The translations under genes and the position numbers were made by a program. 64,000 nt of DNA from Protonemura montana (lineage: Eukaryota; Arthropoda; Insecta; Plecoptera; Nemouridae). Location: NCBI GenBank assembly GCA_947568835.1, contig CANOQG010000001.1:992001-1056000 (forward strand), read 5' to 3'. Shown piece after piece: positions 20,553 through 35,400 of the stretch (the first letter of the stretch is position 1; each line of letters opens with the position of its first letter). The notes under the pieces are model-generated. The model searched no databases. It saw only the letters and a list, made by a program, of their open reading frames with translations, and was not told the DNA's origin.

Positions 20553-23500
20553 TTCTGCCTCGCTAGCCAGGCGCTTCAGACACTCTGGCTGGCTACCCAG
20601 ACGCTCCAGACACACTGCCTCGCTAGCCAGCCACTCCAGACACTCTGCCACGCTAGCCAGAGGCTGCAGACACTCTGCAATGCTAGCCAGACGCTCCAGA
20701 CACTCTGCCACGCTAGCCAGAGGCTGAAGACACTCTGCAATGCTAGCCAGACGCTCCAGACACTCTGCCTCGCTAGCTAGACGCTCCAGGCACTCTGCCT
20801 CGCTACTTAGACGCTCCAGACATTCTGCCTCGCTAGCCAGGCACTCCAGACACTCTGGTTCGCTACTCAGACGCTCCAGACACTCTGCCTCGCTAGCCAG
20901 CCGCTTAAGACACTCTGCCACGCTAGCTAGACGCTCCAGACTCTCTGTTACGCTAGCCAGACGCTCCAGACACTCTGATTCGCTACCCAGACGTTCCAGA
21001 CACTTTGCCTCGCTACCCAGACCCTCCAGACTATCTGCAACGCTAGCCAGAGGCTCCAGACACTCTGCCACGCTAGCTAGACGAACCAGACACTCTGCCT
21101 TGCTACCCAGAATCTCCAGACACTCTGCCACGCTAGCTAGACGCTCCAGGCACTCTGCCTCGCTACTTAGACGCTCCAGACACTCTGCCTCGCTAGACAG
21201 CCGCTCCAGACACTCTACTACGCTAGCCAGACACTCCAGACACTCTACCACGCAAGCTAGACGCTCCAGGCACTCTGCCTCGCTACTTAGACGCTCCAGA
21301 CACTCTGCCTCGCTAGCCAGGCGCTTCAGACACTCTGGCTGGCTACCCAGACGCTCCAGACACACTGCCTCGCTAGCCAGCCTCTCCTGACACTCTACCA
21401 CGCTAGCCAGACACTCCAGACACTCTACCACGCAAGCTAGCCGCTCCAGGCACTCTGCCTCGCTAGCCAAGCGTTCCAGACACTCTGGCTCGCTTCCATA
21501 CGCTCCAGGAATTTCTGCCTCGCTAGCCAGTGGCTCCAGACTATCTGCCACGCTAGCCAGAGGCTGCAGAAACTCTGCAATGCTAGCGAGACGATCCAGA
21601 CACTCTGCCACGCTAGCCAGAGGCTGAAGACACTCTGCAATGCTAGCCAGACGATCCAGACACTCTGCCACGCTAGCTAGACGCTCCAGACACTCTGATT
21701 CGCTACTTAGACGCTCCAGACACCTTGCCTCGCTACCCAGACGCTCCAGACACTCTGCCTCGCTACCCAGACGCTTCAGACTATCTGCCACGCTTATCAG
21801 TGGCTCCAGACACTCTGCCACGCTAGCTAGACGCTCCAGGCACTCTGCCTCGCTACTTAGACGCTCCAGACACTGTGCCTCGCTAGCCAGGCACTCCAGA
21901 CACTCTGATTCGCTACCCAGACGTTCCAGACACTTTGCCTCGCTACCCAGACGCTCCAGACTATCTGCAACGCTAGCCAGAGGCTCCAGACACTCTGCCA
22001 CGCTAGCTAGACGCTCCAGACACTCTGCCTTGCTACCCAGAATCTCCAGACACTCTGCCACGCTAGCCAATGGCTCCAGCCACTCTGCCACGCTAGCTAG
22101 ACGCTCCAGGCACTCTGCCTCGCTACTTAGACGCTCCAGACACTCTGCCTCGCTAGCCAGCCGCTCCAGACACTCTACCACGCTAGCCAGACACTCCAGA
22201 CACTCTACCACGCAAGCTAGACGCTCCAGGCACTCTGCCTCGCTAGCCAGGCGTTCCAGACACTCTGGCTCGCTCCCATACGCTCCAGACTTTCTGCCTC
22301 GCTAGCCAGACGCTCCAGACACTCTGATTCGCTACGCAGACGTTCAAGACACTCTGCCACGCTAGCCAGCGGCTGAAGACACTCTGCAATGCTAGCCAGA
22401 CGCTCCAGACACTCTGCCACGCTAGCTAGACGCTCCAGACACTCTGATTCGCTACTTAGACGCTCCAGACACCTTGCCTCGCTACCCAGACACACCAGAC
22501 ACTCTGCCTCGCTAGCTAAACGCTCCAGACACTCTGCCTTGCTACCCAGACCCTCCAGACACTCTGTCTCGCTAGCCAGGCGCTCCAGAAACTCTGCCTC
22601 GCTACCCAGACGCTCCAGACTATCTGCCACGCTAGCCAGTGGCTCCAGACTATCTGCCACGCTAGCCAGAGCTCCAGACACTCTGCCTCGCTAGCCAGGC
22701 GCTCCAGACACTCTGCCTCGCTACCAAGACGCTCTAGTTACTCTGTCTCGCTAGCCAGCCGCTTCAGACACTCTGCCATGCTAGCCAGACGCTCCAGACT
22801 TACTGCCACGCTAGCCAGAGGTTTCAGACACTCTGCTCGTCTAGCTAGACTCTCCAGACACTCTGCCTCGCAAGCTAGACGCTCCAGACACTCTGCCTTG
22901 CTACCCAGACCCTCCAGACACTCTGCCTCGCTAGCCAGGCGCTCCAGACACGCTGCCTCGCTACCCAGACGCTCCAGACTATCAGCCACGCTAGCCAGTG
23001 GCTCCAGATTATCTGCCACGCTAGCCAGAGGCTCCAGACACTCTGCCACGCTAGCTAGACGCTCCAGACACTCTGCCTCCCTAGCCAGACGCTCCAGACA
23101 CTCTGCCTCCCTAGCCAGAGGTTTCAGACACTCTGCTACGCTAGCTTAACGCTCCAGACTTTCTGCTACGCTAGCCAGACGCTTAAGACACTATGCCACG
23201 CTAGCTTGACGCTCCAGACACTCTGCCTTGCTACCCAGACCCTCCAGACACTCTGCCTGCTACCCAGACGCTCCAGACACTCTGCCTCGCTAGCCAGGCG
23301 CTCCAGACACTCTGCCACGCTAGCCAGACGCTCCAGACACTCTGATTCGCTACCCAGACGTTCAAGACACTTTGCCTCGCTCCCCAGACGCTCCAGACAC
23401 TCTGCCTCGTTAGCCAGGCGCTTCAGAAGCTCTGCCTCGCTAGCCAGGCGCTCCAGACACTCTGCCATGCTAGCCAGACGCTCCAGACTATCTGCTACGC

Positions 23501-23914
23501 TAGCCAGAAGCTCCAGACACTCTGCCACGCTAGATAGACGCTCCAGACACTCTGCCTTGCTAGCCAGACGCTCCAGACTATCTGCAACGCTAGCCAGAGG
23601 CTCTAGACACTCTGCCTTGCTACCCAGAATCTCCAGACACTCTGCCACGCTAGCCAGTGGCTCCAGCCACTCTGCCAGGCTAGCTAGACGCTCCAGGCAC
23701 TCTGCCTCGCTACTTAGACGCTCCAGACACTCTGCCTCGCTTGCCAGGCGCTTCAGACACTCTGGCTGGCTACCCAGACGCTCCAGACACTCTGCCTCGC
23801 TAGCCAGCCTCTCTAGACACTCTACCACGCTAGCCAGACGCTCCAGACACTCTACCACGCAAGCTTGACGCTCCAGGCACTCAGCCTCGCTAGCCAGGCG
23901 TTCCAGACACTCTG
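20553..23914. repeat. 3.5-kb higher-order unit, tandem copy 2
   Basis: Second copy of 17,016-20,377. Between the copies, 20,378-20,552 is an extra copy of ~17,111-17,286 (offset 3,267 bp). The matching place in the second large duplication (~34.9-38.3 kb) has only one such unit, so the tandem gain or loss happened after the large duplication. Confidence 0.9.
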
Positions 23915-26301
23915 GCTCGCTTCCATACGCTCCACACTTTCTGCCTCGCTAGCCAGTGGCTCCAGACTATCTGCCACGCTAGCCAGAGGCTGCAGACACT
24001 CTGCAATGCTAGCCAGACGCTCCAGACATTCTGCCACGCTAGCCAGAGGCTAAAGACACTCTGCAATGCTAGCCAGACGCTCCAGACACTCTGCCACGCT
24101 AGCTAGACGCTCCAGACACTCTAAATCGCTACTTAGACGCTCCTGACACCTTGCCTCGATACCCAGACGCTCCAGACACTCTGCCTCGCTACCTAGACGC
24201 TTCAGACTATCTGCCACGCTAATCAGTGGCTCCAGACACTCTGCCACGCTAGCTAGACGCTCCAGGCACTCTGCCTCGCTACTTAGACGCTCCAGACACT
24301 CTGCCTCGCTAGCCAGGCACTCCAGACACTCTGGTTCGCTACTCAGACGCTCCAGACACTCTGCCTCGCTAGCCAGCCGTTTAAGACACTCTGCCACGCT
24401 AGCTAGACGCTCCAGACACTCTGCCACGCTAGCCAGACGCTCCAGACACTCTGATTCGCTACCCAGACGTTCCAGACACTTTGCCTCGCTACCCAGACTC
24501 TCCAGACTATCTGCAACGCTAGCCAGAGGCTCTAGACACTCTGCCACGCTAGCTAGACGCTCCAGACACTCTGCCTTGCTACCCAGAATCTCCAGACACT
24601 CTGCCACGCTAGCCAGTGGCTCCAGCCACTCTGCCACGCTAGTTAGACGCTCCAGGCACTCTGCCTCGCTACTTAGACGCTCCAGACACTCTTCCTCGCT
24701 AGCCAGCCGCTCCAGACACTCTACCACGCTAGCCAGACACTCCAGACACTCTACCACGCAAGCTTGACGCTCCAGGCACTCTGCTTCGCTTGCCAGGCGT
24801 TCCAGACACTCTGGCTCGCTCCCATACGCTCCAGACTTTCTGCCACGCTAGCTAGTGGCTCCAGACTATCTTCCACGCTAGCCAGAGGCTGCAGACACTC
24901 TGCAATGCTAGCTAGACGCTCCAGACACTCTGCCACGCTAGCTAGACGCTCCAGACACTCTGATTCGCTACTTAGACGCTCCAGACACCTTGCCTCGCTA
25001 CCCAGACGCTCCAGACACTCTGCCTCGCTACCTAGACGCTCCAGGCACTCTGCCTCGCTACTTAGACGCTCCAGACACTCTGCCTCGCTAGCCAGGCACT
25101 CCAGACACTCTGGTTCGCTACTCAGACGCTCCAGACACTCTGCCCCGCTAGCCAGCCGCTTAAGACACTCTGCCACGCTAGCTAGACGCTCCAGACACTC
25201 TGCCCCCTAGCCAGACGCTCCAGACACTCTGATTCGCTACCCAGACGTTCCAGACAATTTGCCTCGCTACCCAGACGCTCCAGACTATCTGCAACGCTAG
25301 CCAGAGGCTCCAGACACTCTGCCACGCTAGCTAGACGAACCAGACACTCTGCCTTGCTACCCAGAATCTCCAGACACTCTGCCACGCTAGCCAGTGGCTC
25401 CAGCCACTCTGCCAAGCTAGCTAGACGCTCCAGGCACTCTGCCTCGCTACTTAGACGCTCCAGACACTTTGCCTCGCTAGCCAGCCGCTTCAGACACTCT
25501 ACTACGCTAGCCAGACACTCCAGACACTCTTCCACGCAAGCTAGACGCTCCAGGCACTCTGCCTCGCTACTAAGACGCTCCAGACACTCTGCCTCGCTAG
25601 CCAGGCGCTCCAGACACTCTGCCACGCTAGCCAGACGCTCCAGACACTCTGATTCGCTACCCAGACGTTCAAGACACTTTGCCTCGCTCCCCAGACGCTC
25701 CAGACACTCTGCCTCGTTAGCCAGGCGCTTCAGAAGCTCTGCCTCGCTAGCCAGGCGCTCCAAACACTCTGCCATGCTAGCCAGAGGCTCCAGACTATCT
25801 GCTACGCTAGCCAGAGGCTCCAGACACTCTGCCACGCTAGATAGACGCTCCAGACACTCTGCCTTGCTAGCCAGACGCTCCAGACTATCTGCAACGCTAG
25901 CCAGAGGCTCCAGACACTCTGCCACGCTAGCTAGACGCTTCAGACACTCTGCCTTGCTACCCAGAATCTCCAGACACTCTGCCACGCTAGCCAGAGGCTC
26001 CAGACACTCTGCCACGCTAGCTAGACGAACCAGACACTCTGCCTTGCTACCCAGAATCTCCAGACACTCTGCCACGCTAGCCAGTGGCTCCAGCCACTCT
26101 GCCACGCTAGCTAGACGCTCCAGGCACTCTGCCTCGCTATTTAGACGCTCCAGACACTCTGCCTCGCTAGCCAGCCGCTCCAGACACTCTACTACGCTAG
26201 CCAGACACTCCAGACACTCTACCACGCAAGCTAGACGCTCCAGGCACTCTGCCTCGCTTGCCAGGCGTTCCAGACACTCTGGCTCGCTCCCATACGCTCC
26301 A

Positions 26302-29300
26302 GACTTTCTGCCACGCTAGCTAGTGGCTCCAGACTATCTGCCACGCTAGCCAGAGGCTGCAGACACTCTGCAATGCTAGCCAGACGCTCCAGACACTCTG
26401 CCACGCTAGCTAGACGCTCCAGACACTCTGATTCGCTACTTAGACGCTCCAGACACCTTGCCTCGCTACCCAGACGCTTCAGACACTCTGCCTCGCTACC
26501 TAGACGCTCCAGGCACTCTGCCTCGCTACTGAGACGCTCCAGACACTCTGCCTCGCTAGCCAGGCACTCCAGACACTCTGGTTCGCTACTCAGACGCTCC
26601 AGACACTATGCCCCGCTAGCCAGCCGCTTAAGACACTCTGCCACGCTAGCTAGACGCTCCAGACACTCTGCCACGCTAGCCAGACGCTCCAGACACTCTG
26701 ATTCGCTACCCAGACGTTCCAGACACTTTGCCTCGCTACCCAGACGCTCCAGACTATCTGCAACGCTAGCCAGAGGCTCCAGACAATCTGCCACGCTAGC
26801 AAGACGAACCAGACACTCTGCCTTGCTACCCAGAATCTCCAGACACTCTGCCACGCTAGCCAGTGGCTCCAGCCACTCTGCCAAGCTAGCTAGACGCTCC
26901 AGGCACTCTGCCTCGCTAGCCAGGCGCTTCAGACACTCTGGCTGGCTACCCAGACGCTCCAGACACACTGCCTCGCTAGCCAGCCTCTCCAGACACTCTA
27001 CCACGCTAGCCAGACACTCCAGACACTCTACCACGCAAGCTAGACGCTCCAGGCACTCTGCCTCGCTAGCCAGGCGTTCCAGACACTCTGGCTCGCTTCC
27101 ATACGCTCCAGGAATTTCTGCCTCGCTAGCCAGTGGCTCCAGACTATCTGCCACGCTAACCAGAGGCTGCAGACACTCTGCAATGCTAGCCAGACGATCC
27201 AGACACTCTGCCACGCTAGCCAGAGGCTTAAGACACTCTGCAATGCTAGCCAGACGCTCCAGACACTCTGCCACGCTAGCTAGACGCTCCAGACACTCTG
27301 ATTCGCTACTTAGACGCTCCAGACACCTTGCCTCGCTACCCAGACGCTCCAGACACTCTGCCTCGCTACCTAGACGCTTCAGACTATCTGCCACGCTAAT
27401 CAGTGGCTCCAGACACTCTGCCACGCTAGCTAGACGCTCCAGGCACTCTGCCTCGCTACTTAGACGCTCCAGACACTGTGCCTCGCTAGCCAGGCATTCC
27501 AGACACTCTGATTCGCTACCCAGACGTTCCAGACACTTTGCCTCGCTACCCAGACGCTCCAGACTATCTGCAACGCTAGCCAGAGGCTCCAGACACTCTG
27601 CCACGCTAGCTAGACGCTCCAGACACTCTGCCTTGCTACCCAGAATCTCCAGACACTCTGCCACGCTAGCCAATGGCTCCAGCTACTCTGCCACGCTAGC
27701 TAGACGCTCCAGGCACTCTGCCTCGCTACTTAGACGCTCCAGACACTCTGCCTCGCTAGCCAGCCGCTCCAGACACTCTACCACGCTAGCCAGACACTCC
27801 AGACACTCTACCACGCAAGCTAGACGCTCCAGGCACTCTGCCTCGCTACTTAGACGCTCCAGACACTCTGCCTCGCTAGCCAGGCGCTCCAGACACTCTG
27901 CCACGCTAGCCAGACGCTCCAGACACTCTGATTCGCTACCCAGACGTTCAAGACACTTTGCCTCGCTCCCCAGACGCTCCAGACACTCTGCCTCGTTAGC
28001 CAGGCGCTTCAGAAGCTCTGCCTCGCTAGCCAGGCGCTCCAGACACTCTGCCATGCTAGCCAGACGCTCCAGACTATCTGCTACGCTAGCCAGAGGCTCC
28101 AGACACTCCGCCACGCTAGATAGACGCTCCAGACACTCTGCCTTGATAGCCAGACGCTCCAGACTATCTGCAACGCTAGCCAGAGGCTCCAGACACTCTG
28201 CCACGCTAGCTAGACGCTTCAGACACTCTGCCTTGCTACCCAGAATCTCCAGACACTCTGCCACGCTAGCCAGAGGCTCCAGACACTGTGCCACGCTAGC
28301 TAGACGAACCAGACACTCTGCCTTGCTACCCAGAATCTCCAGACACTCTGCCACGCTAGCCAGTGGCTCCAGCCACTCTGCCACGCTAGCTAGACGCTCC
28401 AGGCACTCTGCCTCGCTATTTAGACGCTCCAGACACTCTGCCTCGCTAGCCAGCCGCTCCAGACACTCTACTACGCTAGCCAGACACTCCAGACACTCTA
28501 CCACGCAAGCTAGACGCTCCAGGCACTCTGCCTCGCTTGCCAGGCGTTCCAGACACTCTGGCTCGCTCCCATACGCTCCAGACTTTCTGCCACGCTAGCT
28601 AGTGGCTCCAGACTATCTGCCACGCTAGCCAGAGGCTGCAGACACTCTGCAATGCTAGCCAGACGCTCCAGACACTCTGCCACGCTAGCTAGACGCTCCA
28701 GACACTCTGATTCGCTACTTAGACGCTCCAGACACCTTGCCTCGCTACCCAGACGCTTCAGACACTCTGCCTCGCTACCTAGACGCTCCAGGCACTCTGC
28801 CTCGCTACTGAGACGCTCCAGACACTCTGCCTCGCTAGCCAGGCACTCCAGACACTCTGGTTCGCTACTCAGACGCTCCAGACACTATGCCCCGCTAGCC
28901 AGCCGCTTAAGACACTCTGCCACGCTAGCTAGACGCTCCAGACACTCTGCCACGCTAGCCAGACGCTCCAGACACTCTGATTCGCTACCCAGACGTTCCA
29001 GACACTTTGCCTCGCTACCCAGACGCTCCAGACTATCTGCAACGCTAGCCAGAGGCTCCAGACAATCTGCCACGCTAGCAAGACGAACCAGACACTCTGC
29101 CTTGCTACCCAGAATCTCCAGACACTCTGCCACGCTAGCCAGTGGCTCCAGCCACTCTGCCAAGCTAGCTAGACGCTCCAGGCACTCTGCCTCGCTACTT
29201 AGACGCTCCAGACACTCTGCCTCGCTAGCCAGCCGCTCCAGACACTCTACTACGCTAGCCAGACACTCCAGACACTCTACCACGCAAGCTAGACGCTCCA

Positions 29301-31952
29301 GGCACTCTGCCTCGCTACTTAGACGCTCCAGACACTCTGCCTCGCTAGCCAGGCGCTCCAGACACTCTGCCACGCTAGCCAGACGCTCCAGACACTCTGA
29401 TTCGCTACCCAGACGTTCAAGACACTTTGCCTCGCTCCCCAGACGCTCCAGACACTCTGCCTCGTTAGCCAGGCGCTTCAGAAGCTCTGCCTCGCTAGCC
29501 AGGCGCTCCAGACACTCTGCCATGCTAGCCAGACGCTCCAGACTATCTGCTACGCTAGCCAGAGGCTCCAGACACTCTGCCACGCTAGATAGACGCTCCA
29601 GACACTCTGCCTTAAAAGCCAGACGCTCCAGACTATCTGCAACGCTAGCCAGAGGCTCCAGACACTCTGCCACGCTAGCTAGACGCTCCAAACACTCTGC
29701 CTTGCTACCCAGAATCTCCAGACACTCTGCCACGCTAGCCAGAGGCTCCAGACACTCTGCCACGCTAGCTAGACGAACCAGACACTCTGCCTTGCTACCC
29801 AGAATCTCCAGACACTCTGCCACGCTAGCCAGTGGCTCCAGCCACTCTGCCACACTAGCTAGACGCTCCAGGCACTCTGCCTCGCTACTTAGACGCTCCA
29901 GACACTCTGCCTCGCTAGCCAGCCGCTCCAGACACTCTACTACGCTAGCCAGACACTCCAGACACTCTACCACGCAAGCTAGACGCTCCAGGCACTCTGC
30001 CTCGCTAGCCAGGCGCTTCAGACACTCTGGCTGGCTACCCAGACGCTCCAGACACACTGCCTCGCTAGCCAGCCTCTCCAGACACTCTACCACGCTAGCC
30101 AGACACTCCAGACACTCTACCACGCAAGCTAGACGCTCCAGGCACTCTGCCTCGCTAGCCAGGCGTTCCAGACACTCTGGCTCGCTTCCATACGCTCCAG
30201 GAATTTCTGCCTCGCTAGCCAGTGGCTCCAGACTATCTGCCACGCTAACCAGAGGCTGCAGACACTCTGCAATGCTAGCCAGACGATCCAGACACTCTGC
30301 CACGCTAGCCAGAGGCTTAAGACACTCTGCAATGCTAGCCAGACGCTCCAGACACTCTGCCACGCTAGCTAGACGCTCCAGACACTCTGATTCGCTACTT
30401 AGACGCTCCAGACACCTTGCCTCGCTACCCAGACGCTCCAGACACTCTGCCTCGCTACCTAGACGCTTCAGACTATCTGCCACGCTAATCAGTGGCTCCA
30501 GACACTCTGCCACGCTAGCTAGACGCTCCAGGCACTCTGCCTCGCTACTTAGACGCTCCAGACACTGTGCCTCGCTAGCCAGGCATTCCAGACACTCTGA
30601 TTCGCTACCCAGACGTTCCAGACACTTTGCCTCGCTACCCAGACGCTCCAGACTATCTGCAACGCTAGCCAGAGGCTCCAGACACTCTGCCACGCTAGCT
30701 AGACGCTCCAGACACTCTGCCTTGCTACCCAGAATCTCCAGACACTCTGCCACGCTAGCCAATGGCTCCAGCTACTCTGCCACGCTAGCTAGACGCTCCA
30801 GGCACTCTGCCTCGCTACTTAGACGCTCCAGACACTCTGCCTCGCTAGCCAGCCGCTCCAGACACTCTACCACGCTAGCCAGACACTCCAGACACTCTAC
30901 CACGCAAGCTAGACGCTCCAGGCACTCTGCCTCGCTACTTAGACGCTCCAGACACTCTGCCTCGCTAGCCAGGCGCTCCAGACACTCTGCCACGCTAGCC
31001 AGACGCTCCAGACACTCTGATTCGCTACCCAGACGTTCAAGACACTTTGCCTCGCTCCCCAGACGCTCCAGACACTCTGCCTCGTTAGCCAGGCGCTTCA
31101 GAAGCTCTGCCTCGCTAGCCAGGCGCTCCAGACACTCTGCCATGCTAGCCAGACGCTCCAGACTATCTGCTACGCTAGCCAGAGGCTCCAGACACTCCGC
31201 CACGCTAGATAGACGCTCCAGACACTCTGCCTTGATAGCCAGACGCTCCAGACTATCTGCAACGCTAGCCAGAGGCTCCAGACACTCTGCCACGCTAGCT
31301 AGACGCTCCAGACACTCTGCCTTGCTACCCAGAATCTCCAGACACTCTGCCACGCTAGCCAGAGGCTCCAGACACTCTGCCACGCTAGCTAGACGAACCA
31401 GACACTCTGCCTTGCTACCCAGAATCTCCAGACACTCTGCCACGCTAGCCAGTGGCTCCAGCCACTCTGCCACGCTAGCTAGACGCTCCAGGCACTCTGC
31501 CTCGCTACTTAGACGCTCCAGACACTCTGCCTCGCTAGCCAGCCGCTCCAGACACTCTACTACGCTAGCCAGACACTCCAGACACTCTACCACGCAAGCT
31601 AGACGCTCCAGGCACTCTGCCTCGCTAGCCAGGCGCTTCAGACACTCTGGCTGGCTACCCAGACGCTCCAGACACACTGCCTCGCTAGCCAGCCTCTCCA
31701 GACACTCTACCACGCTAGCCAGACACTCCAGACACTCTACCACGCAAGCTAGACGCTCCAGGCACTCTGCCTCGCTAGCCAGGCGTTCCAGACACTCTGG
31801 CTCGCTTCCATACGCTCCAGGAATTTCTGCCTCGCTAGCCAGTGGCTCCAGACTATCTGCCACGCTAACCAGAGGCTGCAGACACTCTGCAATGCTAGCC
31901 AGACGATCCAGACACTCTGCCACGCTAGCCAGAGGCTGAAGACACTCTGCAA
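26302..31952. repeat. Higher-order blocks in copy 1 with an 810-bp deletion
   Basis: Blocks start with the same variant run at 26373 and 28652 (2,279 bp apart), against 40764 and 43853 (3,089 bp apart) in copy 2. The 810-bp difference is 27 whole monomers, missing at about 26,918. The neighbouring block at 28652 has the long form, so a deletion in copy 1 is simpler than an insertion in copy 2. Confidence 0.75.
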
Positions 31953-32447
31953 TGCTAGCCAGACGCTCCAGACACTCTGCCACGCTAGCTAGACGCTCCA
32001 GACACTCTGATTCGCTACTTAGACGCTCCAGACACCTTGCCTCGCTACCCAGACGCTCCAGACACTCTGCCTCGCTACCTAGACGCTTCAGACTATCTGC
32101 CACGCTAATCAGTGGCTCCAGACACTCTGCCACGCTAGCTAGACGCTCCAGGCACTCTGCCTCGCTACTTAGACGCTCCAGACACTCTGCCTCGCTAGCC
32201 AGGCACTCCAGACACTCTGGTTCGCTACTCAGACGCTCCAGACACTCTGCCCCGCTAGCCAGCCGCTTAAGACACTCTGCCACGCTAGCTAGACGCTCCA
32301 GACACTCTGCCACGTTAGCCAGACGCTCCAGACACTCTGATTCGCTACCCAGACGTTCCAGACACTTTGCCTCGCTACCCAGACGCTCCAGACTATCTGC
32401 AACGCTAGCCAGAGGCTCCAGACACTCTGCCACGCTAGCTAGACGCT

Positions 32448-35400
32448 CCAGACACTCTGCCTTGCTACCCAGAATCTCCAGACACTCTGCCACGCTAGCC
32501 AGTGGCTCCAGCCACTCTGCCACGCTAGCTAGACGCTCCAGGCACTCTGCCTCGCTACTTAGACGCTCCAGACACTCTGCCTCGCTAGCCAGCCGCTCCA
32601 GACACTCTACTACGCTAGCTAGACACTCCAGACACTCTACCACGGAAGCTAGACGCTCCAGACTCTCTGATTCGCTACCCAGACGTTCAAGACACTTTGC
32701 CTCGCTACCCAGACGCTCCAGACACTCTGCCTCGTTAGCCAGGCGCTTCAGAAGCTCTGCCTCGCTAGCCAGGCGCTCCAGACACTCTGCCATGCTAGAC
32801 AGACGCTCTAGACGATCTGCTACGCTAGCCAGAGGCTCCAGACACTCTGCCACGCTAGATAGACGCTCCAGACACTCTGCCTTGCTAGCCAGACGCTCCA
32901 GACTATCTGCAACGCTAGCCAGAGGCTCCAGACACTCTGCCACGCTAGCTAGACGCTCCAGACACTCTGCCTTGCTACCCAGAATCTCCAGACACTCTGC
33001 CACGCTAGCCAGAGGCTCCAGACACTCTGCCACGCTAGCTAGACGAACCAGACACTCTGCCTTGCTACCCAGAATCTCCAGACACTCTGCCACGCTAGCC
33101 AGTGGCTCCAGCCACTCTGCCACGCTAGCTAGACGCTCCAGGCACTCTGCCTCGCTACTTAGCCGCTTCAGACACTCTACTACGCTAGCTAGACACTCCA
33201 GACACTCTACCACGCAAGCTAGACGCTCCAGGCACTCTGCCTCGCTAGCCAGGCGCTTCAGACACTCTGGCTGGCTACCCAGACGCTCCAGACACACTGC
33301 CTCGCTAGCCAGCCACTCCAGACACTCTGCCTCGCTAGCCAGCCGCTCCAGACACTCTACCACGCTAGCCAGACACTCCAGACACTCTACCACGCAAGCT
33401 AGACGCTCCAGGCACTCTGCCTCGCTTGCCAGGCGTTCCAGACACTCTGGCTCGCTCCCATACGCTCCAGACATTCTGCCACGCTAGCCAGTGGCTCCAG
33501 ACTATCTGCCACGCTAGCCAGAGGCTGCAGACACTCTGCAATGCTAGCCAGACGCTCCAGACACTCTGCCACGCTAGCTAGACGCTCCAGACACTCTGAT
33601 TCGCTACTTAGACGCTCCAGACACCTTGCCTCGCTACCCAGACGCTCCAGACACTCTGCCTCGCTACCTAGACGCTTCAGACTATCTGCCACGCTAATCA
33701 GTGGCTCCAGACACTCTGCCACGCTAGCTTGACGCTCCAGGCACTCTGCCTCGCTACTTAGACGCTCCAGACACTCTGCCTCGCTAGCCAGGCACTCCAG
33801 ACACTCTGGTTCGCTACTCAGACGCTCCAGACACTCTGCCCCGCTAGCCAGCCGCTTAAGACACTCTGCCACGCTAGCTAGACGCTCCAGACACTCTGCC
33901 ACGTTAGCCAGACGCTCCAGACACTCTGATTCGCTACCCAGACGTTCCAGACACTTTGCCTCGCTACCCAGACGCTCCAGACTATCTGCAACGCTAGCCA
34001 GAGGCTCCAGACACTCTGCCACGCTAGCTAGACGAACCAGACACTCTGGCTTGCTACCCAGAATCTCCAGACACTCTGCCACGCTAGCCAGTGGCTCCAG
34101 CCACTCTGCCAAGCTAGCTAGACGCTCCAGGCACTCTGCCTCGCTACTTAGACGCTCCAGACCCTCTGCCTCGCTAGCCAGCCGCTCCAGACACTCTACT
34201 ACGCTAGCCTGACACTCCAGACACTCTACCACGCAAGCTAGACGCTCCAGGCACTCTGCCTCGCTACTTAGACGCTCCAGAGACTCTGCCTCGCTAGCCA
34301 GGCGCTCCAGACACTCTGCCACGCTAGCCAGACGCTCCAGACTCTCTGATTCGCTACCCAGACGTTCAAGACACTTTGCCTCGCTCCCCAGACGCTCCAG
34401 ACTCTCTGCCTCGTTCGCCAGGCGCTTCAGAAGCTCTGCCTCGCTAGCCAGGCGCTCCAGACACTCTGCCATGCTAGCCAGACGCTCCAGACGATCTGCT
34501 ACGCTAGCCAGAGGCTCCAGACACTCTGCCACGCTAGATAGACGCTTCAGACACTCTGCCTTGCTAGCCAGACGCTCCAGACTATCTGCAACGCTAGCTA
34601 GAGGCTCCAGACACTCTGCCACGCTAGCTAGACGCTCCAGACACTCTGCCTTGCTACCCAGAATATCCAGACACTCTGCCACGCTAGCCAGAGGCTCCAG
34701 ACACTCTGCCACGCTAGCTAGACGAACCAGACACTCTGCCTTGCTACCCAGAATCTCCAGACACTCTGCCACGCTAGCCAGTGGCTCCAGCCACTCTGCC
34801 ACGCTAGCTAGACGCTCCAGGCACTCTGCCTCGCTACTTAGACGCTCCAGACACTCTGCCTCGCTAGCCTGCCGCTCCAGACACTCTACTACGCTAGCTA
34901 GACACTCCAGACACTCTACCACGCAAGCTAGACGCTCCAGGCACTCTGCCTCGCTAGCCAGGCGCTTCAGACACTCTGGCTGGCTACCCAGACGCTCCAG
35001 ACACACTGCCTCGCTAGCCAGCCACTCCAGACACTCTGCCACGCTAGCCAGAGGCTGCAGACACTCTGCAATGCTAGCCAGACGCTCCAGACACTCTGCC
35101 ACGCTAGCCAGAGGCTGAAGACACTCTGCAATGCTAGCCAGACGCTCCAGACACTCTGCCTCGCTAGCTAGACGCTCCAGGCACTCTGCCTCGCTACTTA
35201 GACGCTCCAGACATTCTGCCTCGCTAGCCAGGCACTCCAGACACTCTGGTTCGCTACTCAGACGCTCCAGACACTCTGCCTCGCTAGCCAGCCGCTTAAG
35301 ACACTCTGCCACGCTAGCTAGACGCTCCAGACTCTCTGTTACGCTAGCCAGACGCTCCAGACACTCTGATTCGCTACCCAGACGTTCCAGACACTTTGCC

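Larger units (their letters stand above)
14520..32447. repeat. Segmental duplication copy 1 (598 monomers, 17,928 bp)
   Basis: Matched to copy 2 at an offset of 17,928 bp from ~14,520 to ~20,377, then 14,391 bp (~23,200-26,900), then 15,201 bp (~26,920-32,100). 17,928 equals 598 x 30 minus 12, and exactly twelve 29-bp monomers lie in this copy. Rare shared marks fix the alignment: ACCACGGAAG at 14711 and 32639; CCACACTAGC at about 29851 and 45052; CCTTAAAAGCC at about 29613 and 44814. The left edge is placed where the match decays, between 14,474 and 14,530. Confidence 0.85.

Noticed and set aside
28652-31939. Long + strand reading (1,095 codons) rich in Ser-Arg-His, as an SR-like protein
   Set aside because: Same satellite artefact; the frame ends where a higher-order block ends and the copy at 43853-47140 is explained by segmental duplication.
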